NCBI GenBank assembly: GCA_964651245.1
Contig: CAZYVI010000022.1
Coordinates: 1-64,000 of the forward strand
Direction: 5' to 3'
Source of the DNA: Avedoeria sp964651245
GTDB taxonomy: Bacteria; Chloroflexota; Anaerolineae; Epilineales; Epilineaceae
DNA length: 64,000 bases
This document shows positions 51,403 to 58,305 of this stretch, one piece after another. The first letter of the stretch is position 1. Each line of letters starts with the position of its first letter. The translations under genes and the position numbers were made by a program. Under the pieces are notes generated by a model. That model had not been told where the DNA came from. It saw only the letters and a program-made list of their open reading frames with translations, and did not search any database.

Positions 51403-52599
51403 CTACTGGAGGTAGTTCAGCAGGCGAGCCTGGCGGTGCGGTTGCCGGAGCTTGAGGAGCGCCTCCTGTTCGATCTGGCGGATGCGCTCGCGCGTCAGGT
51501 TGAACTTGCGACCGACCTCCTTGAGCGTCAGCGGCTGGCCGGTGTCGAGGCCGTACCGCAGGCGGACGATCCGCGCCTCGCGCGCCGTGAGGCACAGCAG
51601 CATGTCGTCGAGGTCGACCTGCATGAGCGCGAACGCCGCCGTCTCGAGCGGGTCGGGCGACTGGACGTCCTCGATGAAGTGGCCGAGCTCGGAGTCCTGC
51701 TCGTCGCCCACCGGCTTCTCGAGCGACAGCGAGCGGCGAGCTGCCTTCAGCATCTGCCGGATCTTGGGCTCCGGCAACTCCATCCGCACCGCCAGCTCGG
51801 CCGGGGTCGGCCGCCGGCCGAGATCCTGCTCCATCGCCTGGGCGATGGCGAACAGCTTGCGGATGCGGTCGCTCATGTGCACCGGCACCCGGATCGTCCG
51901 GCCCTGGTTGGCCAGCGCGCGGGTGATCGACTGCCGGATCCACCACGTGGCGTACGTCGAGAACTTGTAGCCACGGCGGTGGTCGAACTTGTCGGCCGCC
52001 TTCATCAGGCCGACGTTGCCCTCCTGGATGAGGTCGAGGAACGGCACGCCCTGGCCGCGGTACTTCTTGGCCATGCTGATCACCAGCCGGCTGTTGGCCT
52101 TGACGAGGTGATCCCACGCCAGGCTGCCATCCTGGCGGGCCCGGACGAGCGCGCGCCGCACGCCGGCGCCGACCTCGGGACAGCCCAGCTGCTCGCCGGC
52201 GCTGCGGCCCCGTTCGATGCGCTTGGCCAGCGCGACCTCTTCGTCGCGCGTGAGCAGCGGCACGCCGCCCACCTCGCGGAAGTACAGGCTCACCGTGTCG
52301 TCGCCGTCGATGCCGTCGAGGCTCGCCGGTCGGGCGAGGATCAGCGCCTCGAGCTCGGCTTCGTCGTCGTCGACGGCATCCTCGCCGTCGACCGCGGTGA
52401 GATCGTCGAGGACGAGCTCGACGTCGGCCATCTCGAGCCAGGTGCGGCACCGCGCGGCCAGGTCGGGGTCTTCCTCGACCTCCGGCAGCTGATCGACGAA
52501 CTCGGACTCGGTGACGTAGCCCCGGGCGGCGCCGAGGCGGACGAGGCGGTCCAGCGCATCGCGTACGCTGGCGTCGACATCCTCCCCATCGAAGACCAA
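51403..52599 (-). CDS. rpoD: Primary RNA polymerase sigma factor (RpoD/SigA)
   Basis: 398 residues. A short acidic N-terminal region like sigma 1.1 (residues 1-75) is followed by region 1.2 (DTVSLYFREVGGVPLLTRDEE), region 2 with the -10-recognition segment (NVGLMKAADKFDHRRGYKFSTYATWWIRQSI in pieces), region 3 (MSDRIRKLFAIAQAMEQDLG) and region 4 with the -35-recognition helix (TLKEVGRKFNLTRERIRQIEQ). This is the full set for a housekeeping sigma factor. The start is a TTG at 52599 with AGGGAG 8 bases upstream. It diverges from ruvA, and has a near-consensus promoter. Confidence 0.95.
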   Translation of the reverse strand: MVFDGEDVDASVRDALDRLVRLGAARGYVTESEFVDQLPEVEEDPDLAARCRTWLEMADVELVLDDLTAVDGEDAVDDDEAELEALILARPASLDGIDGDDTVSLYFREVGGVPLLTRDEEVALAKRIERGRSAGEQLGCPEVGAGVRRALVRARQDGSLAWDHLVKANSRLVISMAKKYRGQGVPFLDLIQEGNVGLMKAADKFDHRRGYKFSTYATWWIRQSITRALANQGRTIRVPVHMSDRIRKLFAIAQAMEQDLGRRPTPAELAVRMELPEPKIRQMLKAARRSLSLEKPVGDEQDSELGHFIEDVQSPDPLETAAFALMQVDLDDMLLCLTAREARIVRLRYGLDTGQPLTLKEVGRKFNLTRERIRQIEQEALLKLRQPHRQARLLNYLQ

Positions 52600-52679
52600 C
52601 GCAGCCGCTCCCTTCGGGCGACCCGGGCTTGGCTACCGGATGGTGGGCCGTCGCGCGTGCCGGTACGGCAACGGGCGGC

Positions 52680-52708
52680 AGTATAACCGGCCCTCTGTCG
52701 ACCGTCAA
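52680..52708 (-). promoter_or_regulatory. Near-consensus sigma-70 promoter of the sigma-factor gene
   Basis: On the minus strand TTGACG (52703-52708) and TATACT (52680-52685) are separated by exactly 17 bases. The transcript would have a leader of about 75 bases before the TTG start codon. It is the only full -35/-10 promoter that I see in the window. Confidence 0.8.
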
Positions 52709-52764
52709 GGGTGTTCTTAAGGTTGCTGACCGTTCGCTGGCGCGAGCTGGACGATTCGCGGTCG

Positions 52765-52770
52765 TATAAT
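52765..52770 (+). promoter_or_regulatory. Perfect -10 box 6 bases before ruvA start (leaderless promoter)
   Basis: TATAAT, then cgcgcc, then ATG at 52777. No ribosome-binding site and no -35 match, the same layout as at 31584 and 39412. Confidence 0.65.
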
Positions 52771-52776
52771 CGCGCC

Positions 52777-53373
52777 ATGATCGCTCGCCTGACCGGTCGC
52801 ATCGATGCCGTCGAGCCCGATGCCGTCGTCGTTGACGTCGGCGGCGTCGGCCTGCGCGTCCACGTCCCGACCGGGGTACTGGCGGCGGCGGTCGTCGGCG
52901 ACGACCTGTCGCTGCACACCCACCTCCACGTGCGCGAGGCGGAGCTGGCCCTCTACGGCGCGCCCGACGCGGCGACGCTCCAGCTGTTCCTGCTGGTGCA
53001 GACGGTCAGCGGCATCGGCCCGCGGGTCGCGCTGGCGATGCTGTCGACGTTCGACGCCACCACGCTGGAGTCGGCCATCGCCGCCGAGGACGTCGACGCG
53101 CTCGTGGGCGTGCCGGGCGTCGGGCGCAAGATCGCGCAGCGGCTCGTGCTCGAGCTCAAGGCCAAGGTCGGCGGGCTGGCGCCGGCCGCGCCCGGAGGCA
53201 GCGGCGGCGGCTTCGCCATCGCCGGCCCGCAGGCCGACGCCGTCGCCGCCCTGACCGCCCTCGGCTACACGGCCGCCGAGGCCCGCCGGGCCGTCGCCGC
53301 CGCCGACGTGGCGTCCGACGCCGGCGTCGAGGACCACGTCCGGGCCGCGCTGCGGGCGATGGCGCGGGGGTAG
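52777..53373 (+). CDS. ruvA: Holliday junction DNA helicase subunit RuvA
   Basis: 198 residues. The OB-fold domain I (MIARLTGRIDAVEPDAVVVDVGGVGLRVHVP) is followed by the two helix-hairpin-helix motifs of domain II (VSGIGPRVALAMLSTF and VPGVGRKIAQRLVLELKAK) and the RuvB-binding domain III (ADAVAALTALGYTAAEARRAV). RuvA binds four-way junctions and loads RuvB for branch migration. RuvB and RuvC are not adjacent. The ATG at 52777 lies directly after a -10 box, so the mRNA is probably leaderless. Confidence 0.95.
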   Translation: MIARLTGRIDAVEPDAVVVDVGGVGLRVHVPTGVLAAAVVGDDLSLHTHLHVREAELALYGAPDAATLQLFLLVQTVSGIGPRVALAMLSTFDATTLESAIAAEDVDALVGVPGVGRKIAQRLVLELKAKVGGLAPAAPGGSGGGFAIAGPQADAVAALTALGYTAAEARRAVAAADVASDAGVEDHVRAALRAMARG

Positions 53374-53445
53374 GCGCCGCCGACGCCACCCCGGGATCGG
53401 ACGGGCGGCGGTCGTTGGTGCGCCGTGCGGCGCGAGCGGCTGGCG

Positions 53446-53451
53446 TATAAT
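53446..53451 (+). promoter_or_regulatory. -10 box for ferredoxin gene
   Basis: TATAAT, 38 bases before the ferredoxin ATG, leaving room for a normal ribosome site (GGAGG). The -35 region lacks TTGACA-like sequence at the right distance. Confidence 0.6.
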
Positions 53452-53489
53452 CCGTTCATCCGTTCCGCACCGCACCGGAGGTTCCGGTC

Positions 53490-53789
53490 ATGGCCTATAT
53501 CATCACGGAGCTCTGCACCCGCGAGGGCGACTGCGTCGAGGTCTGCCCGGTCGACTGCATCGTGCCGTCGCCCAAGGGCAACACGGAGTATCCGCTCTTC
53601 TACATCGACCCCGACGTCTGTATCGACTGCGGCGCCTGCGTCCCGGTCTGCCCGCCCGAGGCGATCTTCCCCGAGCCGGACACGCCGGAGGACCAGCTGC
53701 ACATGGTCCAGATCAACGCCGACTACTTCACGAAGGGCCCCGGCTACTGGGACTTCGACCTCGACGAGCAGCGCGGGATGCCCGAGTAG
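53490..53789 (+). CDS. Small ferredoxin (two Fe-S cluster type)
   Basis: 99 residues. The first Cys group is C9-x5-C15-x3-C19-P-x2-C23 (CTREGDCVEVCPVDC), the second CIDCGACVPVCP. This is the FdxA-type layout, with the first loop shortened by two residues compared with typical CxxxxxxxC spacing. It would carry electrons in the cytoplasm through [4Fe-4S] and possibly [3Fe-4S] clusters. An acidic and aromatic tail of about 40 residues (YFTKGPGYWDFDLDEQRG) follows. GGAGG is 8 bases before the ATG. No obvious redox partner is adjacent. Confidence 0.9.
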   Translation: MAYIITELCTREGDCVEVCPVDCIVPSPKGNTEYPLFYIDPDVCIDCGACVPVCPPEAIFPEPDTPEDQLHMVQINADYFTKGPGYWDFDLDEQRGMPE

Positions 53790-53850
53790 CGCGTCGCGAC
53801 GCGCGCCGCAACGCCGGCGACGGTGCGGTGCTCCAGTCGCCGACGCGGGG

Positions 53851-55122
53851 TCACCCGATGGCCGACTGCCACGGCATGTAGTCCATCCAGCGCTGGAACA
53901 GGTACGGCTTGTTGACCAGGAACTCGTCCGCCTGGCGGGTGATGGCGTCCTCGACGGCCGTCCACGGCTGCCCCTCCAGTTCCTGGAGGAGGGTGGCCTT
54001 GCGCGCGTAGTACAGCGGCAGCAGCGAGAGGGCGACCTTGTCGGGGTCGCCCTCGCCGCGGTTGTAGACCACGGCGAAGTCCATCACGATGCGCGCCCAG
54101 GCGTCCGGCGGGAAGCGGGGCTGCTCGGCGGCCGCCATCTCGTGCACGACCGCCAGCTGCTCCTCGCTCAGGATCGCGCCGAGGTTCTTGCGGTAGCGCT
54201 TGAGGCCCTTCAGGAAGCCATCCCAGAGCGTCTGGCGCGTCGTCGGGATCGGCTCCGGGGGGAGTTGGTTCAGCTTGCCCCAGACCGGGACCTTGTAGGC
54301 GCCCTTCACGTCGGGCCAGACGCGCCGGTAGAACGACATCAACCGGAACAGCGTGCCGGTCACCTGCATGAACTTCGGCTCGAACCCGACCGTGGGGTCC
54401 TTGTAGTCGTGCGTCTTGGTGCCCAGCGGCGCCTGGTAGAGCCGCCAGCCGCTGTTGATGGCCAGCGTGACCATCCACATGTGGACGCCGAAGCGGGCGA
54501 CGTCGGTCTCCCAGACGTCCTTGTCCAGGAACGACCGCCACGCCCGCGGCGACATCGCGATCTCGCTGCCCAGCGGCTGCCGCAGGTCGACGCCGTAGAG
54601 CATGCGCGTGAACGGGTAGGCGATCATGTCGTTGATCGTCACCTCGTGTCGATCGCGGGTGTAGATCGGGCTCACGTACTCGGCCTCGCCAGCCAGCACC
54701 GGGCCAACGAGCCGCTCGATCCAGGCGGGCGTGATCGAGCGGACGTCGGCGTCGACCACGGCGCAGGCCGAGGCGTCGAGCATGGCCGACGCCTCCATGA
54801 TCGCCCGGATCGCGCTGCCCTTGCCGGTCAGGCCTTGGTACTGCAGCGCCGTCAGCCCCACCGAGGGCGGCAGCGTCACCTGCTGCGCCAAGGCGACGGT
54901 GTCGTCGGTGCTGCCGCCGTCCGCCACGACGATGTGGCCGCGCCGGTCGGGGAAGTGCTCGACGATCCCGTTCGCCAGCGCGGTGACCACATGGGCGATC
55001 GTGCGCGTGTTCTTGTAGGTCGGCAGGCCGACGACGATGTCGGCGTGTCCCAGGCTCTCGAAGCGCCGCTTGGCGGCCCGATCGAGCGCCGAGTCGATGT
55101 ACGACAGCTCGTTCAACCCCAT
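53851..55122 (-). CDS. Family 2-like glycosyltransferase
   Basis: 423 residues from the ATG at 55122; the frame is open further upstream but that part overlaps the next gene. The GT-A fold shows DIVVGLPTYKNTRTIAHVV, HIVVADGGSTDDTVALAQQ near residue 64, QGLTGKGSAIRAIM, the DxD-type site CAVVDADVRS, then VSPIYTRDRHEVTIND and WETDVARFGVHMWMVTLAINSGW. The sugar acceptor is unknown; glucosyl-3-phosphoglycerate-synthase-like enzymes share parts of this pattern. It has its own TATAAT at 55162-55167, 98 bases after the FAD oxidoreductase gene. Confidence 0.85.
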   Translation of the reverse strand: MGLNELSYIDSALDRAAKRRFESLGHADIVVGLPTYKNTRTIAHVVTALANGIVEHFPDRRGHIVVADGGSTDDTVALAQQVTLPPSVGLTALQYQGLTGKGSAIRAIMEASAMLDASACAVVDADVRSITPAWIERLVGPVLAGEAEYVSPIYTRDRHEVTINDMIAYPFTRMLYGVDLRQPLGSEIAMSPRAWRSFLDKDVWETDVARFGVHMWMVTLAINSGWRLYQAPLGTKTHDYKDPTVGFEPKFMQVTGTLFRLMSFYRRVWPDVKGAYKVPVWGKLNQLPPEPIPTTRQTLWDGFLKGLKRYRKNLGAILSEEQLAVVHEMAAAEQPRFPPDAWARIVMDFAVVYNRGEGDPDKVALSLLPLYYARKATLLQELEGQPWTAVEDAITRQADEFLVNKPYLFQRWMDYMPWQSAIG

Positions 55123-55161
55123 TCCCCCGCGGTGGCGTGCCGGCGATCGGCCGGGCCGGGG

Positions 55162-55167
55162 ATTATA
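55162..55167 (-). promoter_or_regulatory. -10 box for glycosyltransferase gene
   Basis: Read on the minus strand, TATAAT sits 40 bases before the glycosyltransferase ATG. No strong -35 box. It suggests that this gene can be transcribed apart from the two genes upstream. Confidence 0.6.
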
Positions 55168-55220
55168 GGCAGCGACCCGCCGAGGGCGATATTGGTTGTC
55201 ATAACGATGGCCGGGGGTTG

Positions 55221-56576
55221 TCAGGCGGTTCTTGGACCGGCCGCCTGGGCGTCGGCGAGCACCGCGGCGGCCACCCGCCGCCCGATGTCGACGGCAAAGT
55301 TCGTGCCGCGGTCCCAGGGGTAGACCTGGCTCATCGACGCCAGGTAGAGGCCGGGCATCGGCGTGGCCAGGGGCGGGACGTGCTGCGAGAACCCGCACGG
55401 CACGACCGGCTGGGCGTAGCCCGCCCGCGACAGCCAGTACGTGCGCACCCAGTCGCGCCGAAACGCGGGGTTGATGCGCTCGAGCGCCGGCAGCCAGCGC
55501 CCCAGCAGCGCCTCGGGCGCCAGCGAGAACGTCTCGTGGTCGGGCGGGAGGTAGTCGCCGATATAGACCAAGTGGTCGCCGCCGTAGCGCGCGGGCGGGA
55601 TGAGGTTCGTGTGCTCGACACAGGCCAGGAACGGCATCTCGCGCTTGTCGAGGTTGAGCCAGTACGTGCCGTCCGTCATCAGGCGCTGCTTGAGCGCCAG
55701 GACGAACACGGCGGCCCCGAGGTGGACCAGCTGGCCGAGGGCGGCGCCGTACGCCGCGGGCAGGTCCGGCGCCATCCGGGCCAGGACGTGCGGCGCCGTC
55801 GTGGCGATCACGCGGTCGAAGGTCGACTCGCCGTCGCCGGCGGCCACCGCCAGCCCGGCGCCCGTGGGCCGGATCGAGCGCACCGGCGTGCCGAGGCGCA
55901 CCGCGGCGCCACGCGCCTCGGCCGCGCGCTGGAGGGCGTCGGCGAACGCCTGGAAGCCGCCGTCGACGTAGACCAGCTTGAAGCTGCGCGCGTGGAGCCG
56001 GGCCCAGAGCCAGCTCATCGGCACGCTGTCGTAGTGCGCCGGGCCGAACTTGCCGAGCAACAGCGGCTCCCAGACCGCCGCATAGGCCCGCGGGCCCATC
56101 CAGCGCCGGACCCAGTCGGCGGCCGTCACGTTCTCGAGCCGCCGCCAGTCCGGCGACAGCTTGAGGTAGGCGCCGACGGCGCCCATGCGCACGCGGTCCA
56201 GCAGCGGCATCCCGGGGAACGTCAGGATCGGCACGACGCCGTCGAGGGCGTGGGCGCGACCGCGGAAGAACGACGCCGACACCGGCCGGTGGGTCGACAG
56301 GGCGCCGCCGAAGCCGATCTCGTCGGCCAGCCCGAGGATGGCGCGGTCGGTCTGGAAGAGGTGGTGGTAGTAGTGCTCCAGCGGCCAGTCCCACCCGTCG
56401 TCGCGGAAGCCGGACGCCAGGCCGCCGGGCTGGGCCGCGCCGTCGAAGACGGTGACCGACCAGCCGGCGCCGGCCAGGTCGTACGCCGCGCTGAGGCCGG
56501 CGAACCCGGCGCCGATCACCGCCGCCGTGCGGCCCGTCGCGCCGCCCGCCGGCCCGCCGGCCGGCTCCGGGTTCAC
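55221..56576 (-). CDS. NAD(P)/FAD-dependent oxidoreductase (amine-oxidase superfamily)
   Basis: 451 residues from a GTG at 56576 that overlaps the stop codon of the YbhN-like gene (GTGA). The FAD-binding motif is AAVIGAGFAGLSAAYDLAGAGWSVTVFDG at the start, followed by AAQPGGLASGF, as in protoporphyrinogen-oxidase-like enzymes. HYYHHLF and GRAHALDGVVPILTFPGMPLLDRVRMGA follow. The C-terminal FAD contact is MPGLYLASMSQVYPWDRGTNFAVDIGR. Homologues with this layout are often annotated near glycan and lipid genes. The substrate is unknown. Tight coupling with a flippase-like membrane protein suggests a lipid-linked substrate (inference). Confidence 0.85.
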   Translation of the reverse strand: MNPEPAGGPAGGATGRTAAVIGAGFAGLSAAYDLAGAGWSVTVFDGAAQPGGLASGFRDDGWDWPLEHYYHHLFQTDRAILGLADEIGFGGALSTHRPVSASFFRGRAHALDGVVPILTFPGMPLLDRVRMGAVGAYLKLSPDWRRLENVTAADWVRRWMGPRAYAAVWEPLLLGKFGPAHYDSVPMSWLWARLHARSFKLVYVDGGFQAFADALQRAAEARGAAVRLGTPVRSIRPTGAGLAVAAGDGESTFDRVIATTAPHVLARMAPDLPAAYGAALGQLVHLGAAVFVLALKQRLMTDGTYWLNLDKREMPFLACVEHTNLIPPARYGGDHLVYIGDYLPPDHETFSLAPEALLGRWLPALERINPAFRRDWVRTYWLSRAGYAQPVVPCGFSQHVPPLATPMPGLYLASMSQVYPWDRGTNFAVDIGRRVAAAVLADAQAAGPRTA

Positions 56577-57718
56577 GGCGCCACCGCCGAGGCGACGTCG
56601 CCGCCGGGCTCGTCGGTCCGCATCGCGTCCTGCGCCTGGCGCAGGCTGATGTGGGAGCGCCAGAGGTAGAAGGCGCCCAGGATCGTGATCGGGAACCACA
56701 GCGCCACGTGGAGGACGACGGTGTAGGCGGTGGCGACGTCCTGCGCCACGCCGGCCGCGACGAGCACGGCGATGCCCGGGGCGTCGAACGTCCCGACGTG
56801 GCCGGGGCCGGCCGGGATCGTCGTCGCCAGGTTGACGATGCCGTTCATGAGCATCAGCGTGACGAAGCCGACGTCCATCGTCGGGAACGCGTGCATGACG
56901 AACCAGTACTTCATCGTCTCGCACAACCAGATGACGATGCTCGTCAGGAACAGCATCACGACCTCGCGCCGGCCCGAGAGGCTCTCGAGCCCCACCGTAA
57001 ACCGGTCGACGACGCCCCAGAGCCGCTCGGCGGTCTCGTCGTCGCCGTCCAGGCGGCGGCGCCGCGACAGGCCGAGCACGGCCGCGCCGGCGGTGACGAA
57101 CGGCCCGGCGAGGCGCCGCAGGCGGTCGGGACGGCCGGCCAGGGCCAGGAACGCCACCAGCGCGCCGATGAACAGCACGGTGCAGACCACGATGAGCGGA
57201 CGGTAGGCGTCGAGGGCATGCGACTCGAAGCGCACGAACGGCAGCGCCACGAAGACGAAGGCGAGCATCGTCAGGCCGTCGAACAGGCGTTCGATGACAA
57301 CGGTGGCCAAGCTGGCGCTCATGCGGACGCCGGTCTCGCGCTTGAGGACGTAGCTGCGCAGGACCTCGCCGGCGCGGGCCGGGTAGACGTTGTTGCCCAT
57401 GTAGCCGATGCAGACGAACCGGAACAGCCGGCCCATCGGGACGTCGATGAGGTGGCGCAGCATCGTGTGCCAGCGCCAGGTCCGGGCGGCGACGCCCACG
57501 AAGTACACCGCGACGCCCGGCACCAACCAGGCATAGCGCGCTTGCCGCACGTGGCTGGTGAAGCCGGCCAGATCGAGGCCGCGCAGGGCGTACAGCACGA
57601 AGACGGCGCTGACCGTCAGGCCGAGCGCCAAGCGGAGCCGTGCGCCGCCGCGCGCCGAGCGCGGCGCGCCGGCCGGAGCGGTGCTGGAGGGTGGGTTGCT
57701 CATCGAGGCGTGCGTCAT
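56573..57718 (-). CDS. YbhN/LPG-synthase-TM family membrane protein
   Basis: 381 residues. About seven to eight hydrophobic segments (LALGLTVSAVFVLYALRGL, YAWLVPGVAVYFVGVAARTWRW, LTMLAFVFVALPFV, LIVVCTVLFIGALVAFLAL, VVMLFLTSIVIWLCETM, FVTLMLMNGIVNLATTIPAGPGHVGTFDAPGIAVL). The motif YMGNNVYPARAGEVLRSYVLKRETG and the final PAGPGHVGTFD are hallmarks of PF03706 (lysylphosphatidylglycerol-synthase TM-like, flippase) proteins. Start is ATG at 57718, or 57703. It is the first gene of the pair with the FAD oxidoreductase (GTGA overlap). Confidence 0.9.
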   Translation of the reverse strand: MTHASMSNPPSSTAPAGAPRSARGGARLRLALGLTVSAVFVLYALRGLDLAGFTSHVRQARYAWLVPGVAVYFVGVAARTWRWHTMLRHLIDVPMGRLFRFVCIGYMGNNVYPARAGEVLRSYVLKRETGVRMSASLATVVIERLFDGLTMLAFVFVALPFVRFESHALDAYRPLIVVCTVLFIGALVAFLALAGRPDRLRRLAGPFVTAGAAVLGLSRRRRLDGDDETAERLWGVVDRFTVGLESLSGRREVVMLFLTSIVIWLCETMKYWFVMHAFPTMDVGFVTLMLMNGIVNLATTIPAGPGHVGTFDAPGIAVLVAAGVAQDVATAYTVVLHVALWFPITILGAFYLWRSHISLRQAQDAMRTDEPGGDVASAVAP

Positions 57719-57838
57719 CCGTGGCAGCGGCAGCCGACGGCGATCCCCGCCGGTCCCGCGATTAACGCCGCCGGCGGCCGTGGGGGCGGCCGCCGGATCG
57801 ACGCGCAGCTTGGCTGTCGGAAGATGGACGGCGGCGGG

Positions 57839-58099
57839 TTACGCCACCGGCGCCGCGATCTCGCCCATCGTGACCGTGTCGCCGAGGACACGCTCCATCG
57901 TCATCGTGTGCGGGCAATGGCCGTGGTGCTCGAACCCCTCGCAATCGCAGGTCCAGTGACCGTGGTCGTAGCCCACGACGTGGTCGCGGTGATCCCCCTC
58001 GACCGTGACGTTGAAGCTGTGGAAGGCGATCCGCTGCTCGCGCTCCTTGGCGTAGCGGATCGACTTCTCGATGTCTCCGACGTACGTGCTGGGCAGCAT
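57839..58099 (-). CDS. Tiny SWIM zinc-finger protein
   Basis: 86 residues from the ATG at 58099, with GGAGAG 8 bases upstream. The SWIM motif C51-x-C53-x8-C62-x-H64 (WTCDCEGFEHHGHCPHTM) is complete. Five extra His residues are nearby (FHSF, DHRDH, DHGHW). A short helix before the finger (GDIEKSIRYAKEREQR) and a strand (IAFHSFNVTVEGD) make up the rest. SWIM domains bind DNA or protein; a free-standing one of this size has no known role to me. It lies 120 bases before the YbhN-like gene, and 100 bases after a terminator. Confidence 0.8.
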   Translation of the reverse strand: MLPSTYVGDIEKSIRYAKEREQRIAFHSFNVTVEGDHRDHVVGYDHGHWTCDCEGFEHHGHCPHTMTMERVLGDTVTMGEIAAPVA

Positions 58100-58199
58100 G
58101 ACTCGCGCTCTCCTTGGTTCTCGCGGCCGGTGGCACGCGGTGCGTCGGGTGGCCGCCGGGGTGGCGGACGGACCCGGACGGGATGGAAAGGAAGCCAAC

Positions 58200-58230
58200 A
58201 AAAACGGCGCCACCCGTTGGGGCAGCGCCG
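58200..58230 (-). terminator. Intrinsic terminator downstream of the ASPIC/UnbV gene
   Basis: On the minus strand a stem of CGGCGC/GCGCCG with a symmetric 2x2 internal loop and an inner 3-bp CCC/GGG stem (58205-58230) is followed by five T residues (58200-58204). This is a standard Rho-independent terminator, about 75 bases after the stop codon at 58306. Confidence 0.75.
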
Positions 58231-58305
58231 CGGTCAACCTTGGGTACCGTACTCCACTCGCATGGCCAGGAGTATAGCCCCGGCCCCGGGGGTGTCAAGG
58301 CGCGC

